A stretch of 64,000 nt of DNA from Ficedula albicollis (lineage: Eukaryota > Chordata > Aves > Passeriformes > Muscicapidae), in assembly GCF_000247815.1 (NCBI RefSeq), contig NC_021673.1:113315479-113379478 (forward strand), written 5' to 3'. The position numbers were made by a program, and so were the translations under genes. The notes beneath the pieces are model-generated. The model did no database searches. It was not told the DNA's origin and worked only from the letters and a program-made list of their open reading frames with translations. Below are positions 62,501 through 64,000 of this stretch, piece after piece (position 1 is the stretch's first letter; the number at the start of each line of letters is the position of its first letter).

Positions 62501-62996
62501 GCAAAACTTCCATCTAGTTGGGTCCCGAAATGCTGCCATGAGTTTCAGAGGCCCAGCACACTCATGCACAAGACTGGGGCAGAGAGAGGTGTTTCTCTGT
62601 TTCCTGTGTGCCTGCTTTGACAGGAAAACAGCTTTTTTTCCAGCCTGAAAGACTGTCACAAGTGTCATGGCCAGGATTCGGAGCCTCTTTTTTCAGATGC
62701 CCGGCTGCGTCGCAACCATCACGTGGGACTTGATGAATTTTTCATGCCAGAATTAATCAATTTCAGTGGGCAGTTTTCCTCACTGGCATGTATCCTGCCT
62801 CCCTGGGGCACTTCATCTGGCACAGATAAACGGGATGGGGATTTGTGGAAGTGCTAGTGGGGTGGCTCTTCTCAGACCCATCAAACTGTGTGTGCACATG
62901 TCAGGTCAGGAATTTTTGGGTCTCCTGGAACATATGTGGGGCTTTCCAAAGGGGAGTGCCTTCTCTGGACATATAGGCAACTGCTTGTATTGATGG
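59513..62996. other. Unique, A/T-rich non-coding sequence
   Basis: No repeat family is recognised. An inverted repeat of 10-bp arms ('tttcaatttt' 61380-61389, 'aaaattgaaa' 61410-61419) flanks an A-rich spacer. Short opposed frames near 62196-62668 have no domain. Confidence 0.5.
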
Positions 62997-63581
62997 TGTG
63001 GTTGTTTAATCCCAGCTGTAAATTAAGTCACATGCACCTGCTCACTTATTCCACCACCAGCCCCACCCCCAGTGGTAGGTAGAATCAGGCAAAGAAAGGT
63101 GAAACGCCTTGCTTGAGATACAAACAATAATTGAAACAAAGCAAAATATAGTAATATAATAGTGAGACAGGAAGAGGTGATAATAATGAGGCAGAGAGAC
63201 ACAACCTAAGATGAGTAAGTGATGCCCAATACAGTGGATCACCAGCCACTGACCGAAGCCCAGCCCATCTCCAAGCAGCAATTGGCAGCTTCCAGCCAAT
63301 TGTCTCCAGCTTATATAGTGGGCAGAATGCTCTGTGGTATGGAATATCTCCTTGGCCAGTTTGGGTCAGATGTCCTGGTCGTGGCTCCTTTCCAGTCGCT
63401 TGTGCACCTGATCACTGGCACAGCCTGGGAAACTGAAAAGTCCTTGACTTAGAGTGAGCACTGCTTAGCAGCAACTAAAACGTCAGTGTATTATCAACAT
63501 ATTCTCAGGCTGAATCCAAAACACAGCACTGTACCAGCTACTAGGAATAAAATTACCTCTATTCCAGCCTAAACCAGGACA
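62997..63581 (+). mobile_element. Solo LTR of an avian endogenous retrovirus (about 585 bp)
   Basis: It starts 'tgtggttgtttaatccc' at 62997 and ends 'cctaaaccaggaca' at 63581, with TG and CA termini. Landmarks I recognise from avian LTRs are 'ccccacccccagtggtagg' (63061), 'aagcccagcccatctccaag' (63256), 'ggcagcttccagccaattg' (63284), 'gtggtatggaatatctcc' (63333), 'ttggccagtttgggtcag' (63352), 'gggaaactgaaaagtcc' (63427), 'agagtgagcactgcttagca' (63452) and 'accagctactaggaataaaa' (63533). The five bases before the LTR (GATGG) and after it (GATTG) agree at four positions, which would fit a 5-bp target-site duplication with one change. No internal retroviral sequence adjoins, so it is a solo LTR. 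The class is not assigned, though the design resembles ERVL-like or related passerine LTRs. Confidence 0.88.
63312..63317 (+). promoter_or_regulatory. TATA box of the LTR
   Basis: TATATA in the context 'cagcttatatagtgggc' sits where avian LTRs of this type carry their core promoter. An AATAAA hexamer follows at 63546-63551, near the LTR 3' end. Activity today is unknown. Confidence 0.45.
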
Positions 63582-64000
63582 GATTGGTTTTTTGGAGCTA
63601 ATGATTTAAATGTAATGTGCATTCCTTTTATCGTGCACAGACACAGCTCGAGAATTGGAAATGCACTGGAAGTATACTATTTGTGGAAAGAATGATGTAT
63701 AGTAGGGGTTAATAAAATATATTATTTACCCTATAAATACTGAAACAAGAAAAAACTTACTGTGAGAGAGGTTATTTCAGTGTTCATAATCCAAGCAGCT
63801 CAACAGGAAAGATAAATGAGGCATTTAGTTCCCACCTTACACATATTGTATGATATTCCCACCCACATTTTATAAACCAGAAAAGTATATTAAAAAATAG
63901 ACCAATTATGCTTCTGATACATGATAAGCATGAAGATGAAATTGTAGTCAAAATAGTTCCAATCAAACTATATTCTTTGTTTATTTATTATTTTCTTTCT
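63582..64000. other. Unique non-coding sequence
   Basis: A/T-rich sequence follows the LTR to the window end. No gene or repeat is recognised; a 60-codon minus frame (63784-63966) is unsupported. Confidence 0.45.

Noticed and set aside
1..64000. Bacterial-style operons, promoters, ribosome binding sites or replication origins
   Set aside because: The content is vertebrate (CR1, avian LTRs, MIR-like SINE). Such features do not apply and none was seen.

Overview
The window looks like gene-poor bird DNA, most likely from a songbird or a close relative. Four CR1 LINE fragments share the avian CR1 3' end (wording close to 'ccttccaacccaa' and 'attctatg'), and two long solo LTRs resemble endogenous retrovirus LTRs I know from passerine and chicken genomes. 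I found no supported cellular exon, CpG island, tRNA, rRNA or CRISPR array. The open frames are short, overlap on both strands and match no protein I recognise, except for a CR1 reverse-transcriptase relic. The window is best read as intergenic or deep intronic.

Layout. 1-8 kb: three 5'-truncated CR1 tails on the + strand (2396-3007, 5781-6218, 7262-7378), with tandem duplications inside and between them. 8-18.7 kb: mostly unique sequence with a 60-bp duplication and an array of three 75-bp units. 18.73-19.69 kb: a solo LTR of about 950 bp. 22.30-25.34 kb: an almost perfect 1004-bp tandem duplication that carries a MIR-like SINE and the 5' part of a CR1; the rest of that CR1 follows directly. 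27-36 kb: several compact duplications, including a composite A-B-B-A-B array at 35.23-35.66 kb. 36-46 kb: mostly unique, with one 92-bp duplication and a possible LTR near 46 kb. 49.26-49.66 kb: a four-copy rearranged block holding a short inverted copy of its own flank. 51-64 kb: an 80-bp duplication, a 240-bp duplication, and a solo LTR at 62997-63581.

The most distinctive property is the density of young local direct duplications: about 15 sites in 64 kb, with units from 46 to 1004 bp, usually two copies and often only zero to three differences. The unit sequences are unrelated to each other, so this is a property of the region or of its assembly rather than one repeat family. No gene system can be assigned. 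The strongest leads are the duplication cluster, the template-switch-like block at 49.3-49.7 kb and the 1004-bp duplication. All calls come from reading the sequence and from memory of repeat families; no alignment or database search was run.
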